A stretch of 7,470 nucleotides of DNA from Alphaproteobacteria bacterium. GTDB taxonomy: Bacteria > Pseudomonadota > Alphaproteobacteria > RF32 > CAG-239. This document shows positions 5,886-7,470 of the stretch, piece after piece; within the stretch, counting starts at the first letter, position 1; each line of letters starts with the position of its first letter. Both the position numbers and the translations under genes were made by a program. The stretch lies in the NCBI GenBank assembly GCA_017650255.1, contig JAGCFG010000099.1, positions 1 through 7,470 of the forward strand, given 5' to 3'. A model generated the notes under the pieces. It did not search any database. It saw only the letters and a program-made list of their open reading frames with translations, and had not been told where the DNA came from.

Positions 5886-5964
5886 GTTTTATAAAATTTT
5901 ATCCTATGCATAAAACGACAAAGACACAACTCTCCGTTTTTTACGCCCGGCTCTCCGGCAAAAC

Positions 5965-5991
5965 AAAAAAGGGAGCACTTTCGCTCCCTTT
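5965..5991 (-). terminator. Intrinsic terminator of rpsD
   Basis: On the minus strand AAAGGGAGC (5991-5983) pairs perfectly with GCTCCCTTT (5976-5968) around a 6-base loop, followed by a T run to 5965. It begins about 25 bases after the rpsD stop and separates rpsD from the AsmA-like gene. Confidence 0.9.
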
Positions 5992-6015
5992 CTTCTAAAA
6001 AACTCAACCGATTGA

Positions 6016-6630
6016 CTATCTTGAATAGAACTCGATAACCAGATTCGGCTCCATAACAGCGGCGTATGGAATATCTTCAAACTTAGGAACAAAAGTATAT
6101 TTTGCTTCCATTTTCTTTGTATCAACTTCCAAATAAGCCGGAACTTCATGCAAATCCGACTCCATAGCAGAAACAACCATATTCATTTGTTTTGCTTTTT
6201 CTTTAACGGAAATAACATCGCCGACTTTGACCATGTATGAAGGAATATTAACTCTCTTACCATTAACCAAAACATGACCGTGGTTAACAAACTGGCGTGA
6301 AGCGAAAATTGTCGGAACAAATTTTGCTTTATAAACCAAGTTATCCAAGCGCGATTCCAAAATGCCGACCAAGTTCTCGGCGGCGTCACCGCGACGACGG
6401 ATAGCCTCTGCATAATATTTGAAAAACTGCTTTTCAGAAACGTTACCGTAATATGTCTTCAATCTTTGTTTTGCAATCAATTGCTCGCCATAGTCGGTCA
6501 ATTTTTTCTTGCGAGCACCATGTTGACCTGGACCATATTCACGTTTCAAAAACGGGCTTTTGGGATCGCCCCACAAATTGCAGCGCAAGCTGCGGCTAAC
6601 TTTTTTCTTACCATTAACAATACTTTTCAT
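6016..6630 (-). CDS. rpsD: 30S ribosomal protein S4
   Basis: This 204-residue protein is S4, a primary 16S rRNA-binding protein that nucleates assembly of the 30S body and in many bacteria also represses its own mRNA. Signatures seen are NLWGDPKSP (residues 18-26), [19 protein letters not shown] (30-48), [10 protein letters not shown], an S4 RNA-binding domain at about 93-155 with [21 protein letters not shown], and the C-terminus [12 protein letters not shown]. There are no N-terminal zinc cysteines (C-minus form). The C-terminus and length fit Alphaproteobacteria. AAGGA (6643-6639) lies 8 bases before the ATG. rpsD stands alone here with its own promoter, leader and terminator, not in an alpha operon with rpsM, rpsK and rpoA. 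Confidence 0.97.
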   Translation of the reverse strand: MKSIVNGKKKVSRSLRCNLWGDPKSPFLKREYGPGQHGARKKKLTDYGEQLIAKQRLKTYYGNVSEKQFFKYYAEAIRRRGDAAENLVGILESRLDNLVYKAKFVPTIFASRQFVNHGHVLVNGKRVNIPSYMVKVGDVISVKEKAKQMNMVVSAMESDLHEVPAYLEVDTKKMEAKYTFVPKFEDIPYAAVMEPNLVIEFYSR

Positions 6631-6735
6631 AAATCAAATCCTTTTTTAAAATTAGTGTTATTATTGTTCCGGTAGTTTTTGCCCGAAAATGCTGGCAAAA
6701 CGTGGCCTTCCCAAGACCAAACATTCCCGAAAGTG
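6631..6735 (-). promoter_or_regulatory. Structured rpsD leader, candidate S4 autoregulatory element
   Basis: The leader between the predicted transcription start (about 6734) and the rpsD ATG can fold on the minus strand into a three-way junction. The outer stem is TTTCGG (6732-6727) with CCGGAA (6672-6667). Hairpin 2 is TGGTCTT (6719-6713) with AAGGCCA (6709-6703), loop GGG. Hairpin 3 is TTTTGCC (6700-6694) with GGCAAAA (6683-6677), 10-base loop. The outer stem begins at the transcript's 5' end. An unstructured A/T-rich tract with the Shine-Dalgarno sequence follows. S4 represses its own synthesis through leader structures in other phyla; a similar role here is inference. Pairings were found by eye. 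Confidence 0.5.
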
Positions 6736-6740
6736 AGCGC

Positions 6741-6769
6741 ACTATACCCCATTCTTTCGCAAATTGCAA
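6741..6769 (-). promoter_or_regulatory. Sigma-70-type promoter of rpsD
   Basis: On the minus strand TTGCAA (6769-6764), a 17-base spacer and TATAGT (6746-6741) give a predicted start near 6734, about 104 nt before the ATG. Confidence 0.75.
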
Positions 6770-6809
6770 GCATTTTATTCGCCCCTCATGGAAAAAGTTT
6801 AATTTTCCT

Positions 6810-7262
6810 TTATTCCACCTTTCTTACATAAACCCTTGTCGGCTTTCCCTCGCGGGTAATCATCATCTGCCAAAAAACAAAGCCATATTTTTCATACAAT
6901 CCTATTTCCTCGGTGGAAATATAAACCTGTTTTTCTCCCGCATTTTTCAAGACACCGCAAATATGTTCAATCAGCTCTCCGGCACAATGTTTTCCACGAT
7001 ATTGCGGAAATGTATAAACAAACCCAATCCACGGCGACAACTCCGGCGCTTCAACTTCATCTTGTTCAGCCAAAATCGCAAAAGACATCAAATTCTCTCC
7101 CTCTGTCAGCAAAAAGACTTCCGTAGAACTGCCGCACATTTTCTTTAGCTCATTTTTATCAAGCAACTTCCAAAGAAGTTTTGCCGCCGACCAATCACCT
7201 TTGCCAATCTCACTTCTCCAGTACTCTTGATTTTGAGATTTATAATATTCAACAATCTGCAT
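6810..7262 (-). CDS. GNAT-family N-acetyltransferase, substrate unknown
   Basis: This 150-residue protein has the layout of a single-domain GNAT acyltransferase, which moves an acetyl group from acetyl-CoA to an amine. WIGFVYTFPQYRGKHCAGELI (about 78-98) is the beta4/alpha3 region with the acetyl-CoA pyrophosphate loop, here QYRGKHCA in the place of the usual (Q/R)xxGx(G/A). STEEIGLYEKYGFVF (116-130) is the typical C-terminal motif with the conserved Tyr. The substrate cannot be told from sequence. The gene starts 30 bases after the cysteine-hydrolase gene on the same strand, so they are probably cotranscribed. The ribosome-binding site (GGGATGAAGA) is weak. Only a weak A/T hairpin follows the stop. 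Confidence 0.85.
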   Translation of the reverse strand: MQIVEYYKSQNQEYWRSEIGKGDWSAAKLLWKLLDKNELKKMCGSSTEVFLLTEGENLMSFAILAEQDEVEAPELSPWIGFVYTFPQYRGKHCAGELIEHICGVLKNAGEKQVYISTEEIGLYEKYGFVFWQMMITREGKPTRVYVRKVE

Positions 7263-7292
7263 TTATCTTCATCCCAATCCACGGCATTTTTC

Positions 7293-7470
7293 TCACAAAA
7301 CATTCTTTTTGCCGATATTTATCTCCATGAGTTTAATCCCCATTTCATGCGCCTCTTTGCTTGCACTTGAGCAACAATCTTTCAGCACCACTGGACAAAC
7401 ACCTGCTTCGGCCAAATCCATTGCCGTCTTATAAACACAGGCATCCGTATCAAAACCGCAAATATGTTCA
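7293..7470 (-). CDS. Isochorismatase-family cysteine hydrolase, C-terminal fragment
   Basis: The window holds the last 58 residues on the minus strand; the frame runs in from the right edge (first full codon at 7469) and stops with TGA at 7295-7293. ICGFDTDACVYKTAMDL contains the catalytic cysteine (codon 7439-7437) of the isochorismatase/nicotinamidase fold. VCPVVLKDCCSSAS and the C-terminal GIKLMEINIGKKNVL fit the same family. Family members hydrolyse amides such as nicotinamide or the enol ether of isochorismate; the fragment does not show which. The first two catalytic residues (Asp and Lys) lie outside the window. Confidence 0.85.
   Translation of the reverse strand, partial: EHICGFDTDACVYKTAMDLAEAGVCPVVLKDCCSSASKEAHEMGIKLMEINIGKKNVL

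Noticed and set aside
5865..5895. Promoter-like TTGACT and TATAAA on the plus strand
   Set aside because: The spacer is 19 bases and no plus-strand gene follows; the match reflects the AT-rich, near-palindromic promoter region of the minus-strand gene.
5947..5958. CCGG-ctct-CCGG inverted repeat downstream of rpsD
   Set aside because: Only four base pairs, no T run on either side, and the stronger rpsD terminator lies immediately before it.
6790..6808. Weak hairpin GGAAAA/TTTTCC after the GNAT gene
   Set aside because: It is short and A/T-rich and lacks a T run, so it does not qualify as an intrinsic terminator.

Overview
The window looks like a chromosomal segment of an AT-rich alphaproteobacterium, probably a host-associated or anaerobic one. 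The best lineage marker is ribosomal protein S4 (complement 6016-6630). It has the alphaproteobacterial layout: about 205 residues, no zinc cysteines, a YGPGQHG block and the ending [10 protein letters not shown]. The lifestyle is inferred from the Rnf complex and the AT-rich composition; no database search was possible.

Layout. (1) Positions 1-2915, plus strand, hold the 3' part of a tightly packed Rnf operon in the order rnfC (end only), rnfD, rnfG, rnfE, rnfA. Rnf is a membrane complex that couples electron transfer between ferredoxin and NAD to Na+ or H+ transport. The covalent FMN sites of RnfD and RnfG, the second 4Fe-4S motif of RnfC and the paired intramembrane cysteines of RnfE and RnfA are all visible. 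rnfB does not follow rnfA, so it is presumably upstream or elsewhere. RnfD carries its flavin-attachment motif twice in tandem. (2) Positions 2916-4970, plus strand, hold a cluster of small unrecognised genes. Three paralogues (3080-3523, 3520-3876, 4508-4939) are built from a 26-residue, probably alpha-helical repeat, and a small predicted lipoprotein gene (3995-4402) sits between them. The cluster forms three transcription units, each with a TTGAC-type promoter, a short leader without a Shine-Dalgarno sequence, and an intrinsic terminator that overlaps the stop codon of its last gene. (3) Positions 4991-5885, minus strand, hold a short AsmA-like membrane-anchored protein with its own promoter and terminator; it converges on the last repeat gene. 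(4) Positions 5965-6769, minus strand, hold rpsD with a terminator, a strong promoter and a leader of about 100 nt that can fold into a three-way junction, a candidate S4 autoregulatory element. (5) Positions 6810-7470, minus strand, hold a GNAT acetyltransferase downstream of the C-terminal end of an isochorismatase-family cysteine hydrolase.

How the genes fit together. The Rnf genes encode one complex and are translationally coupled through short gaps and overlaps. The repeat proteins and the lipoprotein have no recognised function; they are linked only by position, shared leader style and, for the three paralogues, shared ancestry. The other genes are ordinary housekeeping or accessory genes. 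No RNA gene, insertion sequence, CRISPR array or attachment site was seen, and no gene-free stretch exceeds about 200 bases.
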